Part shown: positions 1 through 8,329 of the stretch, in pieces
Position numbering within the stretch: the stretch's first letter is position 1
How the letters are laid out: each line of letters begins with the position of its first letter
Origin: Paenibacillus sp.
GTDB taxonomy: Bacteria > Bacillota > Bacilli > Paenibacillales > Paenibacillaceae
Direction: 5' to 3'
Length of the DNA: 64,000 nucleotides
NCBI GenBank assembly: GCA_023512345.1
Contig: JAILZT010000018.1
Location: forward strand, 1-64,000
The notes under the pieces: generated by a model
The model's input: the letters and a program-made list of their open reading frames with translations, nothing else
Database searches by the model: none
What the model was told of the DNA's origin: nothing
Program-made: the position numbers and the translations under genes

Positions 1-1278
1 CATTCGTACAGCCTGTAACGGATGCCGGGCTGCATCCAGAGGATTACCATCCGTATCCCATAGTTCGCCTACTGTTTGCTTAAAGAAAGTATTGTCAGGA
101 CCAAAAAATTCAACTTCTTGGCCTGGTTTAAAGTGATTCCGTTGTTGAATCAACGCGGTTCCACTTTGGGCATCATACTCAATTACCAAACCGGCGAAAT
201 CATAAGGAGCAGCTTTTTCTTCTGGCTCATAGATATGATCCTCGTGATCTGGTGTGTCATAGAAAAAGCCAGTGTTAAGCGGACGATTGGCTGCTTTATT
301 GAGCTCTTCAAGCCATTCGGGATTCAGCACATAATTCTCCGGATCTGCCATATAAGCGTCTATAGCCTTACGGTAGGCATTTACCACTGTAGCTACATAG
401 TGGATAGACTTCATTCGTCCTTCGATCTTAAAGCTGTCGATCCCTGACTCGATGAGATCAGGAATGCTCTCCAGCATACATAAGTCTTTGGACCCCATAG
501 AAAATGGATTGTCCTCCGGCTGATGGAGGGGCAGCTGAGTAACACCCGGTTGCAACAGCTCAGGAGATACCTGATTCTCTGCTTCTTCTTCAGATACCCA
601 GTTACCCTCTGGACGATCATCTTGGAATAGGTCATACTTCCAGCGGCAGGATTGACAGCAACCTCCACGGTTAGAATCCCGGTCTGTGAAATGATTTGAT
701 AATACACAGCGTCCTGAGTAAGACGAACACATTGCGCCATGGATGAAAGTCTCAATTTCGATGTCGACATGATTTTTAATCTCGGCAATCTCTTCAAGAC
801 TGGTCTCCCGTCCCAACACAACACGCGGCAGCCCTTCTTCCTTCCAAAAGGATACTGCTTGCCAGTTCAATGTAGATTGTTGAGTGCTCAGATGAACCTC
901 TAGTCCAGGTACAGTACGTCGTGCAGTGTCCACGATAGCAGGATCAGCTACGATTATAGCGGAGATACCTGCTTCATATAAATTACGTAGGTACTCTTCA
1001 ATACCGGCGATATCTTCGTTGTGAGCATATATATTGGCAGCGACAAACACCTTGGCGCCATATTTCTTAGCGAATTCTACACCTTCACGCATTTCTTCGA
1101 AGCTGAAATTATCTGCTCCAGAACGCAGGCCATATTTCTGCCCGCCAATATATACTGCATCCGCACCATAATGCACGGCGAATTTCAATTTTTCCAAATT
1201 GCCTGCCGGAGCGAGGAGCTCCGGTTTGTCCAGGCGGTAACGTTTGCCCTTGTACTGCGGCTTTGCCATGGTTTCCAA
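1..1278 (-). CDS. trhP2: U32 peptidase-family protein TrhP2/YrrO (tRNA uridine 5-hydroxylation), cut by the window edge
   Basis: The frame is open from the start to base 1 without a stop, giving 426 codons, so only the last few residues are missing if it matches B. subtilis YrrO (about 422 residues). The N-terminal TIM-barrel motif KPELLAPAGNLEKLKFAVHYG and the U32 signature around ETFIHGAMCSSYSGRC, followed by a CCQSCRW cysteine cluster, identify peptidase family U32. In B. subtilis, YrrN and YrrO are both needed for prephenate-dependent 5-hydroxyuridine formation at tRNA position 34; the role here is inferred from family and neighbour. Start: AAGGGGAGA lies 7 bases before a TTG at 1278 and 16 bases before an ATG at 1269; I prefer the TTG, but ATG is possible. 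Lies downstream of its paralogue. Confidence 0.93.
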   Translation of the reverse strand, partial: METMAKPQYKGKRYRLDKPELLAPAGNLEKLKFAVHYGADAVYIGGQKYGLRSGADNFSFEEMREGVEFAKKYGAKVFVAANIYAHNEDIAGIEEYLRNLYEAGISAIIVADPAIVDTARRTVPGLEVHLSTQQSTLNWQAVSFWKEEGLPRVVLGRETSLEEIAEIKNHVDIEIETFIHGAMCSSYSGRCVLSNHFTDRDSNRGGCCQSCRWKYDLFQDDRPEGNWVSEEEAENQVSPELLQPGVTQLPLHQPEDNPFSMGSKDLCMLESIPDLIESGIDSFKIEGRMKSIHYVATVVNAYRKAIDAYMADPENYVLNPEWLEELNKAANRPLNTGFFYDTPDHEDHIYEPEEKAAPYDFAGLVIEYDAQSGTALIQQRNHFKPGQEVEFFGPDNTFFKQTVGELWDTDGNPLDAARHPLQAVRM

Positions 1279-1321
1279 TCCAATTCTCCCCTTCAAACAC
1301 TACCCCATAAAATGAAGTAGC

Positions 1322-1354
1322 AGCTTTAATTTAGCTTTAATTTAGCTTTAATTT
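1322..1354. repeat. Three tandem 11-bp repeats between the two U32 genes
   Basis: The 11-mer AGCTTTAATTT occurs three times head to tail (1322, 1333, 1344), just downstream of the trhP1 stop and about 45 bases before the trhP2 start. The period is about one helical turn. No function is evident; it may be slippage-prone spacer DNA. Confidence 0.85.
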
Positions 1355-1371
1355 TTATATACCTTTAAATC

Positions 1372-2304
1372 CTAAAATACTTGCTCTTTATAGAAAAATC
1401 CGAAGGAAAGCTCCCGTTCCGGGTCCTGCAGATGTTTGATCGGGTTCATCCACTCTTCATGAAAAGTATAAGCTTCAGGATCAGCCATATACAAATCAAT
1501 GGCATGACGATAGGCTTTAACAACCGCTACATTATAGGCAATGGACTTGAGTAAACCCTCTATCTTGAAGCTGCCTACACCAGCCTGCATCAGGACATGC
1601 AGATCCTCCAATATACAAATATCATTAGAGCTCATAATGTGGGTACCATTCTCATCCTCATAAATCGGAAACTTTTCATTCTGGCGTTCTGCCTCAATTA
1701 AGAATAGACCGCGTTCCTTGCCAAGACTGCCACCCTCACTTGGACGGCCTTGATGAGACATATAGCTTTCCACCAGCTTACGCTTAGAATGATAAATATT
1801 GGTCATTCCATGGACCTGAACCTGTGCCTCTACTTCCAGTAGTGGGACCATCTCCGTCATTTCATCCATGTTCAGTTCACGGGCAAGAACAACTCGTGAT
1901 GCTCCCTTGCTTCCCCAATAATTAGCTGTTGCGTAATTGGTTGAAGTCATTTCAGCGTTCCAATGCAGGTTCATACCGGGAGCTTCCCGCTTGACGGTCA
2001 TAAGTACAGCTGGATCTCCGAACTCAATTCCATCTACTCCGGCTTCAGCAATGGCTTTTACATAGGCTGGAAGCTCCTCCAACAGATGATTGGGCATTAA
2101 ACCACCTAAGCCAGCATATATTTTGCAGCCTCTCGTATGGGCCATGGCTACAACTGCAACCGTATCCTCCAAGGAAAAATGTCCGGCCAGTCTCATGCCA
2201 AAACGGTCATCTCCGATCAGCAAAGCATCTGCCCCGGCATCCAGCAGCGCAGCCGCTTCTTCCAAGGAAGCTGCCGTCGCCAGTAGCTCCGGTTTCTTAT
2301 TCAT
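1372..2304 (-). CDS. trhP1: U32 peptidase-family protein TrhP1/YrrN (tRNA uridine 5-hydroxylation)
   Basis: 310 residues, the short paralogue of the preceding U32 gene, as in B. subtilis yrrN-yrrO. It has the family opening KPELLATAASLEEAAALLDAGADAL, a barrel strand GIEFGDPAVL and the U32 core VQVHGMTNIYHSKRKLVESY, where the long paralogue has a cysteine-containing motif. The closing part FKIEGLLKSIAYNVAVVKAYR is shared by both. Family knowledge: acts with the longer partner in making ho5U34 in tRNA. AGGAGG lies 7 bases before the ATG. B. subtilis has an O-methyltransferase gene (yrrM) between mltG and yrrN; here only a 63-bp spacer is present, so yrrM is absent from this position. Confidence 0.92.
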   Translation of the reverse strand: MNKKPELLATAASLEEAAALLDAGADALLIGDDRFGMRLAGHFSLEDTVAVVAMAHTRGCKIYAGLGGLMPNHLLEELPAYVKAIAEAGVDGIEFGDPAVLMTVKREAPGMNLHWNAEMTSTNYATANYWGSKGASRVVLARELNMDEMTEMVPLLEVEAQVQVHGMTNIYHSKRKLVESYMSHQGRPSEGGSLGKERGLFLIEAERQNEKFPIYEDENGTHIMSSNDICILEDLHVLMQAGVGSFKIEGLLKSIAYNVAVVKAYRHAIDLYMADPEAYTFHEEWMNPIKHLQDPERELSFGFFYKEQVF

Positions 2305-2367
2305 GGTTTATCCTCCTATGATGCTTTTAAGCTCTATACAAGCCTGCACCACTTTTATTTTAATGGT

Positions 2368-3417
2368 TTATTGATCAGATTGATTGCTTTTTTTGATATT
2401 GGCTAAATGTTCCTTGTACGTCTTGGCAAATAAATGCGCTTGACTGCCATCTTTTTTCGTCACATAAAAGAAATAGTCTGAGTCCTCCGGCGAAAGGGCT
2501 GCCTCGATAGCAGCAAGTCCAGGGTTACAAATCGGCCCCGGCGGCAATCCGACATTCCTGTAAGTATTATAAGGACTATCTACTTCCAAATCCTTATAAA
2601 TAAGTCTTTCCTTTTGTTTGTCCAGTAAATATTGAACCGTAGCATCAATTTCCAGCTTCTGTCCTTTTTCCAGCCGGTTATAAATGATACCCGCCACAAG
2701 CGGTCGTTCACTATCTACTACTACCTCACGCTCTACGAGAGATGCTACGGTCAATAGTTCATGTAAAGACATTCCACGATCTTTCAGCTTTTGCTGCCAG
2801 TTCGGAATAGTATCCAGCTTACTCTGCAACTGATCCAGCATGGCACTTACAATTTCTTGCGCGGTACTGTCTTTAAGAATTTCATAGGTTTCCGGGAACA
2901 AATAACCTTCGAGCCGGTGACGAATCTCTTTATCGTTAGGAATACCCAGGATCTCAATTTCTTTAAGATCTGTACCCAAGTTCACTAAATCTAGAAAAAC
3001 TGCAGCATCTATCTTCCACGCACCTTCAAGCTTGTCCACAACCTGTTTGGCGGTGAATCCTTCAGGAATTGTAAAGGCAACCGTTTCTTTCTTAACCACG
3101 TCCCCCGCATTTAAGCGTGTGATAAGATTGTCATAGGTATCTCCTGGTTTAGCGATATAAGTCCCAGCCTTAAACCCGGAACCTTCCTTGGTCCACTTCA
3201 AATACCCTTTAAAAAATAGACTTTTACGAATGATTCCATTCTTCTCCAGCAGATCAGCAATTTCCGAGCTACCCATACCTTTTTCAATCGTGAATGTTAC
3301 GGCCGGTCCTGCAGTACTGACTGGCTGCATTCCATTCCAAATGTACCATGCCCCTCCACCAGCTACTGCAAGAAGCAGTACCAACAAGATTAGCACAGTC
3401 CGGATTGCGGATTTCAA
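2368..3417 (-). CDS. mltG: Endolytic murein transglycosylase MltG (YrrL)
   Basis: 349 residues with one N-terminal membrane anchor (about residues 6-27), a LysM-like segment, and the YceG/MltG catalytic domain. The hallmark LLTVASLVEREV places the catalytic glutamate near residue 229, followed by GIIYNRLEKGQKLEIDATVQY and the NTYRNVGLPPGPICNPGL signature. Family role: cleaves nascent glycan strands at the membrane and sets strand length. The start is a TTG with GTGAGGAG five bases upstream. It is preceded by a 250-bp gap holding its own promoter-like sequence and hairpins, so it is probably transcribed separately from the ruvX group; trhP1 and trhP2 follow on the same strand. Confidence 0.95.
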   Translation of the reverse strand: MKSAIRTVLILLVLLLAVAGGGAWYIWNGMQPVSTAGPAVTFTIEKGMGSSEIADLLEKNGIIRKSLFFKGYLKWTKEGSGFKAGTYIAKPGDTYDNLITRLNAGDVVKKETVAFTIPEGFTAKQVVDKLEGAWKIDAAVFLDLVNLGTDLKEIEILGIPNDKEIRHRLEGYLFPETYEILKDSTAQEIVSAMLDQLQSKLDTIPNWQQKLKDRGMSLHELLTVASLVEREVVVDSERPLVAGIIYNRLEKGQKLEIDATVQYLLDKQKERLIYKDLEVDSPYNTYRNVGLPPGPICNPGLAAIEAALSPEDSDYFFYVTKKDGSQAHLFAKTYKEHLANIKKSNQSDQ

Positions 3418-3502
3418 TGTGACTCCTCACTTTCCGACTATAAATATAAAATTGTATTGTCTTAAATTCAACATTTATTTTTCTAAAATTCATTTCAACA
3501 AG

Positions 3503-3546
3503 AAGAAACGGCTTCACTATCCTTATTAGGACAGCTCCCGTTTCTT
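3503..3546 (-). promoter_or_regulatory. Hairpin in the mltG leader, possible attenuator
   Basis: Perfect 9-bp arms AAGAAACGG/CCGTTTCTT enclose a smaller stem-loop (TCCTTATTAGGA). On the minus strand the structure lies between a TATAAT-like hexamer (about 3574-3569) and the mltG TTG start, about 85 bases upstream of the start, and is followed by a short pyrimidine run. It looks like a weak terminator or leader structure; function is inferred only. Confidence 0.4.
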
Positions 3547-3603
3547 AACCGAGCAATATAAATGATATTATAGTCATTACTACTGTTTGTGTGCATTTGA
3601 AGC

Positions 3604-3630
3604 AAAAAGAGCGCGGAATTCTCCGCCCTC
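3604..3630 (-). terminator. Rho-independent terminator after the ireB-ruvX-DUF1292 group
   Basis: Minus-strand stem GAG-GGCGGA/TCCGCG-CTC with a GAAT loop and one mismatch, followed directly by TTTTT. It lies 40 bases after the stop of the second DUF1292 gene. Confidence 0.75.
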
Positions 3631-3669
3631 CTTCTGCATTCTGTACATGTAAGCTATACAACCCCAAGT

Positions 3670-3975
3670 CTATTCAAGATCTTCGCCAGAAAGGGTCATC
3701 TCATCATACAGCTCTGAAATATCTTCCCATTCTTCATCATCTACAATGCTTTCAAGTTCAGGCAAGCCATCTGGGGAAACGATAATACGCAATATTTCAT
3801 GTTCCTCAGCTCCTGGACTTCTTAGCACTGCATATCCACGATCGTCGATCTCAAACTCGGCAATAATATCATAAACGGAAGATTTGCCTTGCTCATCCTC
3901 CAATTCTACTGCTTCTCCATAGGCTTCTTTAAGCTTCGATGTCCATACCGCTTTATCAGCGGAAAAATCAGTCAT
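3670..3975 (-). CDS. DUF1292 protein, second copy
   Basis: 101 residues, very acidic, starting MTDFSADKAVWTSKLKEAYG. It shares the DUF1292 fold pattern with its upstream neighbour: VELEDEQGKSSVYDIIAEFEIDDRGYAVLRS and a closing acidic segment DDEEWEDISELYDEM. The true start is the ATG at 3975, with GGAGG upstream; it overlaps the neighbour's stop as ATGACTGA, so the two are translationally coupled. A longer frame to 4029 lies inside the neighbour. Function of DUF1292 (B. subtilis YrzB) is unknown. Confidence 0.88.
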   Translation of the reverse strand: MTDFSADKAVWTSKLKEAYGEAVELEDEQGKSSVYDIIAEFEIDDRGYAVLRSPGAEEHEILRIIVSPDGLPELESIVDDEEWEDISELYDEMTLSGEDLE

Positions 3976-4285
3976 TCTCGGCTCCTCCATCCAGTTCGTC
4001 GACCAGAGTATTGAAAGTCTCTTCGACAATCGCCCACTCCTCGTCGTCCTCGATCATGAACAGCTGCAGGTCGTCGCCTTCTTCCTCATAGCGGAACGCG
4101 TATACCTCATCGGTTTCCTCGTCCTCGGAATCAAGCGGAACTACCATCATATATTTGGCATCCGATCCATCTACCTCGAATTTCATGATGACCTCGAATT
4201 CCTCTTCATTGCCTTCCTCATCGGGAATATAAATAATTTCCGGTTCTTCATCTTGGCCAATTTGCTCGTTTGTCATATGTTGCAC
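3968..4285 (-). CDS. yrzB: DUF1292 protein (YrzB family)
   Basis: 105 residues, strongly acidic. The family core reads IIYIPDEEGNEEEFEVIMKFEVDGSDAKYMMVVP followed by EVYAFRYEEEGDDLQLFMIEDDEEWAIVEETFNTL. B. subtilis has a single yrzB directly after ruvX (yrrK); here a second, diverged copy follows with an 8-base overlap. Three bases separate it from ruvX, so it belongs to the ireB-ruvX transcript. No biochemical role is established for the family. Confidence 0.92.
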   Translation of the reverse strand: MQHMTNEQIGQDEEPEIIYIPDEEGNEEEFEVIMKFEVDGSDAKYMMVVPLDSEDEETDEVYAFRYEEEGDDLQLFMIEDDEEWAIVEETFNTLVDELDGGAEND

Positions 4286-4288
4286 CCC

Positions 4289-4708
4289 TCACCTTTTACT
4301 GTTAGCATCCAAAAAATTTTGCAAGATCAGGGCTGCGGCCATTTTATCCACAATCCCTTTGCGCTTCTTCCGGCTGACGTCCCCTTCAATCAGCACCCGC
4401 TCGGCGGATACTGTCGTCAGACGCTCATCCCAAAGGTGTACGGGTAATTCCAATTGCTCCCGCAGCTTGTCGGCGAATTCAATGCAAATTTCACCACGGG
4501 GACCTACTGAACCATTCATATTCTTCGGGAGGCCAACGATTACCTCTCCAATTTCGTACTCTTTAACGAGTTGACGGATACGTTCGAACTCATTCCCGTT
4601 ACCACGGCGTTCAATGGTCTCCAATGCTTGCGCAGTCCAACCAAAGATATCACTTGTGGCTACACCGATTCTGCGGTCGCCGTAATCCAATCCAAGCTTC
4701 TTCATCAT
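4289..4708 (-). CDS. ruvX: Pre-16S rRNA nuclease / YqgF-RuvX family
   Basis: 139 residues, the usual length for the family. RNase H-like fold with the first acidic motif GLDYGDRRIGVATSD, the GLPKNMNGSVGPR loop, the WDERLTTVSAE strand and the terminal VDKMAAALILQNFLD helix. Family knowledge: E. coli YqgF processes the 5' end of 16S rRNA; older annotation calls it a Holliday junction resolvase. Its start overlaps the ireB stop by four bases (ATGA), giving translational coupling. Order alaS-ireB-ruvX-yrzB matches B. subtilis alaS-yrzL-yrrK-yrzB. Confidence 0.95.
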   Translation of the reverse strand: MMKKLGLDYGDRRIGVATSDIFGWTAQALETIERRGNGNEFERIRQLVKEYEIGEVIVGLPKNMNGSVGPRGEICIEFADKLREQLELPVHLWDERLTTVSAERVLIEGDVSRKKRKGIVDKMAAALILQNFLDANSKR

Positions 4709-4989
4709 TTAATGTCGTCCACCCTATTATTGGCTAGATAGAAGCGAACCAATTCTTCAATCAACTCATCACGTTCTTTCCTCCGGACCAAACTTCTTGC
4801 ATTGTTATGGCGTGGAATGTAAGCCGGATCTCCAGAAATCAGATACCCTACGATCTGGTTGATTGGATTATAATCTTTCTCCACCAGCGCGTCGTGTACA
4901 GAGAGCAGTATTTCCCGGGGAGAGGCTTCTTTTTCGTCGCCCTTCACATTGAATTTAACCGTTTTGTCCATGGAGTCCATTTGTGACAC
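4705..4989 (-). CDS. ireB: IreB family regulatory protein (DUF965, YrzL)
   Basis: 94 residues with the well conserved family sequence: DKTVKFNVKGDEKEASPREILLSVHDALVEKDYNPINQIVGYLISGDPAYIPRHNNARSLVR, given here only as landmarks (FNV near residue 12, NPINQIVGYL near residue 40, DPAYI near residue 53). In Enterococcus, IreB is a small phosphoprotein target of the IreK/IreP kinase-phosphatase pair and affects cephalosporin resistance; the role here is by family. GGAAGGTG lies before the ATG. A 207-bp gap separates it from alaS, so it may have its own promoter. Confidence 0.93.
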   Translation of the reverse strand: MSQMDSMDKTVKFNVKGDEKEASPREILLSVHDALVEKDYNPINQIVGYLISGDPAYIPRHNNARSLVRRKERDELIEELVRFYLANNRVDDIK

Positions 4990-5196
4990 CTTCCTTCTGC
5001 AAAATCATCCGTAACGATGGCTTCGCAAAGTTGCTACTATACAGCTTACTTACTGTCCCATCATAACATATTCACGGCCAATCAAGGAAATCCTGCCAAT
5101 GTAATAACGCTTTTTTTGGCATTTTATCTACAAAAATCGTGTGAATTCGGTTTTTTGGGCTGATCTTTCGTTAGTTATTACAAATTTTGGGGCTGA

Positions 5197-7827
5197 TTAT
5201 GCTTGCTCAGCAATAAGTTTTTCTGCCTTTTGCAGAGCCTCATCCAGCTTGGAAGCATCCTTGCCGCCAGCTTGCGCCATATCTGGACGTCCGCCGCCGC
5301 CGCCGCCGCATACTGCTGCAATTTCCTTCACCAGTTTCCCAGCATGGAAGCCTTTCTTGACCAGTTCCTGCGGAACAGCTACGACAAAGTTCACTTTGTC
5401 ATCCATGGCTGCGCCCAGCACAAGCACCGCATCAGGAAGCTTCGTTTTCAGTTCATCTGCAGTAGATCGCAGAGCATCAATATTTCCAGCTTGAACTGAA
5501 ACAGCCAATAGTTGTATACCATTACCTACAGTCTTGACCTGACTTGTAAGCTCCGCTGCGAATGTAGCACTAAGCTTCGATTGCAGTGATTCATTTTCGC
5601 GTGAAATTTCGCGAACTTGAGCATGCAGGGCTTCAATACGTTTTGGAACATCGTTTATAGACGATTTGAGCAATCCTGCAGATTGTTTCAGCAAATCGAG
5701 CTGACTCTCGGTAAACTGGTACGCATAACGCCCAGTTACAGCCTCAATCCGACGCACACCGGAGCCGATGCCGCTCTCGCCAAGAAGCTTGAATACTCCA
5801 ATCTGTGACGTATTGGAGACATGACAGCCGCCGCATAATTCCAGACTGTAATCCCCTACCTGTACCACTCGAACTACATTGCCGTATTTCTCACCGAAGA
5901 GGGCCATAGCTCCCATAGCTTTAGCTTCATCAATAGCTTTGTTCTCAATAACTACATCAACACCACGCCAGATTTGTTCATTGACACGGTGCTCGATCTC
6001 ACTTAGCTCTTCCGGTGTAATGGCTCCGAAATGGGAGAAGTCAAACCGTAAACGTCCGCCCTCAACAAGGGATCCCGCCTGATTTACATGTCCGCCAAGA
6101 ACTTCCTTTAATGCTTTATGCAGCAAGTGAGTTGCTGTATGATTCTTCACGATATCCTCACGTTGCGCTCGATCAACCTCTGCTCGAACCGTATTGCCTA
6201 CCTTCAATTCCCCTGCTTCAACAGTTACAAGGTGTACATGCTGTCCATGCGGAGCCTTGAATAATCCATGAACCTTTGCGGATACGGAACCCCCAGCAAG
6301 GATGCCGGTATCACTTACTTGTCCGCCGCTTTCAGCATAGAACGGTGTTGTTTCCAAAATAACTTGACACTCTTTGCCCTCGCCAACCATTTCAACTAGC
6401 TCGCCGTCAAGCACAATTGCAGCGATTTTGGACTCTTTTATGGTGTCATTATAACCAACAAATTCACTTTTAACCGTTAATTCTGATAAGGCACCACCCT
6501 GAATTTTCATGCTGCCGCTATCCTGACGGGCCGCTCTTGCACGATCACGCTGTTCTTGCATTGCGGCATCAAATCCTGCACGATCAACAGTCAGTCCTTG
6601 CTCAGATGCGAAGTCTTCGGTCAAGTCAAACGGGAAACCATACGTATCATACAGCTTGAAGGCATCAGCCCCAGCGATTGCAGAAAGACCCTCAGCCTTT
6701 GCTTTAGCGCTGATCTCGCCCAAGATGGCCAACCCATCTGAAAGCGTCTCATGGAAACGTTCTTCCTCTGTACGAATAATCTTGGCAATGTATTCCTGGT
6801 TATCAACTACGGATGGATAATATACTCCCATAACTTCTCCAACAGTAGCAGTCAACTCATGCAAGAACGGACGATCTAAGCCCAAGGTCTTCCCGTAACG
6901 AACTGCACGGCGAAGCAGACGGCGGATAATGTAACCGCGGCCTTCATTGGAAGGAAGTACTCCATCGCCAACTGCGAAGGTCACCGTACGGATGTGGTCG
7001 GCAATAACTTTAAGTGCGATATCCTGCTCCAGACTGTCTTTATACTTCACACCAGCAAGCTGTGCCGTCTTTTGGATAATCGGTTGGAATAAATCAGTGT
7101 CAAAGTTGGAATCTACATCTTGCAAGATGGAAGCAAACCGTTCAAGACCCGCACCTGTATCAATATTCTTATTCGGAAGCGGTGTGTAGCTGCCGTCTTT
7201 ATTGTGATTGAATTGCGAGAAGACAAGGTTCCAGACTTCCAAGAAACGCTCGTTCTCTCCAGCTGGATTCACTTCTGGGTCAGACAAATCACCATATGCA
7301 TCACCGCGGTCATAGAAAATTTCTGAGCACGGACCGCATGGGCCTTCGCCAATATCCCAAAAATTATCTTTATCCAGCTTATAGATACGCTCTGCTGGCA
7401 CGCCGATTTTTTCATTCCATAACTTGAACGCTTCCTCGTCCTCATGATATACCGTTACTGACAGGCGCTCCGGATCAAAGCCGATCCATTCTTTTCCCGT
7501 AAGGAATTCCCATGCCCAGGTAATGGCTTCCTCCTTGAAGTAATCTCCGATAGAGAAGTTCCCAAGCATTTCAAAAAAAGTATGGTGCCGGCGTGTTTTG
7601 CCTACGTTCTCGATATCATTGGTACGAATACATTTTTGCGAGTTGGTCAGGCGTGGATTCTCAGGAATCTCCCGGCCGTCAAAGTAAGCCTTCAGCGGTG
7701 CCATACCTGCGTTAATCCACAGCAGCGAAGGGTCATTGTGGGGAACTAGGGATGCACTAGGTTCAATCTTGTGACCTTTACTTTCAAAAAATTCAAGCCA
7801 TTTGGAACGGATTTCACTTGCTTTCAT
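5197..7827 (-). CDS. alaS: Alanine-tRNA ligase
   Basis: 876 residues, class II synthetase of the usual length. The catalytic core opens MKASEIRSKWLEFFESKGH and carries HTFFEMLGNFSIGDYFKEEAI; the editing domain has the zinc motif HTATHLLH with the matching CGGCH; the C-terminal DHHA1/C-Ala part ends CGGGGGGRPDMAQAGG. The frame is open 84 bases further upstream, but the ATG at 7827 with GGGAG nine bases before it fits the family start. The open extension lies between the T-box terminator and the gene. Expression is controlled by the alanine T-box upstream. Confidence 0.98.
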   Translation of the reverse strand: MKASEIRSKWLEFFESKGHKIEPSASLVPHNDPSLLWINAGMAPLKAYFDGREIPENPRLTNSQKCIRTNDIENVGKTRRHHTFFEMLGNFSIGDYFKEEAITWAWEFLTGKEWIGFDPERLSVTVYHEDEEAFKLWNEKIGVPAERIYKLDKDNFWDIGEGPCGPCSEIFYDRGDAYGDLSDPEVNPAGENERFLEVWNLVFSQFNHNKDGSYTPLPNKNIDTGAGLERFASILQDVDSNFDTDLFQPIIQKTAQLAGVKYKDSLEQDIALKVIADHIRTVTFAVGDGVLPSNEGRGYIIRRLLRRAVRYGKTLGLDRPFLHELTATVGEVMGVYYPSVVDNQEYIAKIIRTEEERFHETLSDGLAILGEISAKAKAEGLSAIAGADAFKLYDTYGFPFDLTEDFASEQGLTVDRAGFDAAMQEQRDRARAARQDSGSMKIQGGALSELTVKSEFVGYNDTIKESKIAAIVLDGELVEMVGEGKECQVILETTPFYAESGGQVSDTGILAGGSVSAKVHGLFKAPHGQHVHLVTVEAGELKVGNTVRAEVDRAQREDIVKNHTATHLLHKALKEVLGGHVNQAGSLVEGGRLRFDFSHFGAITPEELSEIEHRVNEQIWRGVDVVIENKAIDEAKAMGAMALFGEKYGNVVRVVQVGDYSLELCGGCHVSNTSQIGVFKLLGESGIGSGVRRIEAVTGRYAYQFTESQLDLLKQSAGLLKSSINDVPKRIEALHAQVREISRENESLQSKLSATFAAELTSQVKTVGNGIQLLAVSVQAGNIDALRSTADELKTKLPDAVLVLGAAMDDKVNFVVAVPQELVKKGFHAGKLVKEIAAVCGGGGGGRPDMAQAGGKDASKLDEALQKAEKLIAEQA

Positions 7828-7910
7828 AATGTACAGCTCCCGTCTCATAGTTAATGCGGCACTTATGCCGGAATACAATTTTTCTCCGAAAATATTTAAA
7901 GAAAAATACA

Positions 7911-8192
7911 AAAAAACGCCCCTGAATAGATCAGGGACGATTATTATCGCGGTACCACCCTGGTTATCGCCTTGCCCAATATGCTGGGCACTTGCAGACG
8001 ATCGCCTTGTCGCGGCTGTTAACGGGAACCCCCGGTGAGCTTGTTCTCACACTCCGAAATTAGCTTTCTGCCGTTTTGTCTTCAAGGTTCTCACAGCCAA
8101 TACAGTCAAACCGTAAAGGAACCTATTCTCTGATCAAGACATACCCCGGCGTACTTCATTTCATCAACGCTTTTTTTGCTTTGTAATTTAAC
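7911..8192 (-). promoter_or_regulatory. T-box riboswitch (alanine) with terminator, upstream of alaS
   Basis: The 14-base T-box AGGGTGGTACCGCG lies at 7961-7948. The terminator stem CCCTGA/TCAGGG with a T7 run lies at 7938-7911. Stem I can be folded by hand: GAAAT (5') pairs with ATTTC (3'), CGCCG with CGGC, GTCTT with AAGAC and GGTTC with GAACC. Between the first two helices is a specifier loop with 5' side GAAGTA and 3' side AGAAAGCTA. The triplet followed by the usual A is GCT (8064-8062), an alanine codon, agreeing with the gene. Uncharged tRNA-Ala should stabilise the antiterminator. Confidence 0.95.
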
Positions 8193-8198
8193 ATTTCA

Positions 8199-8227
8199 AG
8201 TATAGCCAGTGCCTTTATTTCTGTCAA
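8199..8227 (-). promoter_or_regulatory. SigA promoter of the alaS T-box transcript
   Basis: Minus strand TTGACA (8227-8222), 17-base spacer, TATACT (8204-8199). The predicted transcript starts near 8192, just before Stem I of the T-box. Confidence 0.85.
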
Positions 8228-8329
8228 TCACAGCTGTGAGTGGAATTTATATAAATCTAATATTTTTAATGTCACTTTAAGAAAAAGAGCGTATACTGTT
8301 CGTTTAGGAAACGATTGGAGAGGATATAG

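Noticed and set aside
411..1300. Two short minus-strand open frames that made the U32 gene look frameshifted
   Set aside because: Reading the third minus-strand frame gives one uninterrupted U32 protein from 1278 to base 1; the short frames are out of phase with it.
5299..5316. GCC-rich triplet run in alaS
   Set aside because: It encodes the conserved poly-glycine stretch of the C-terminal domain found in alanyl-tRNA synthetases generally.
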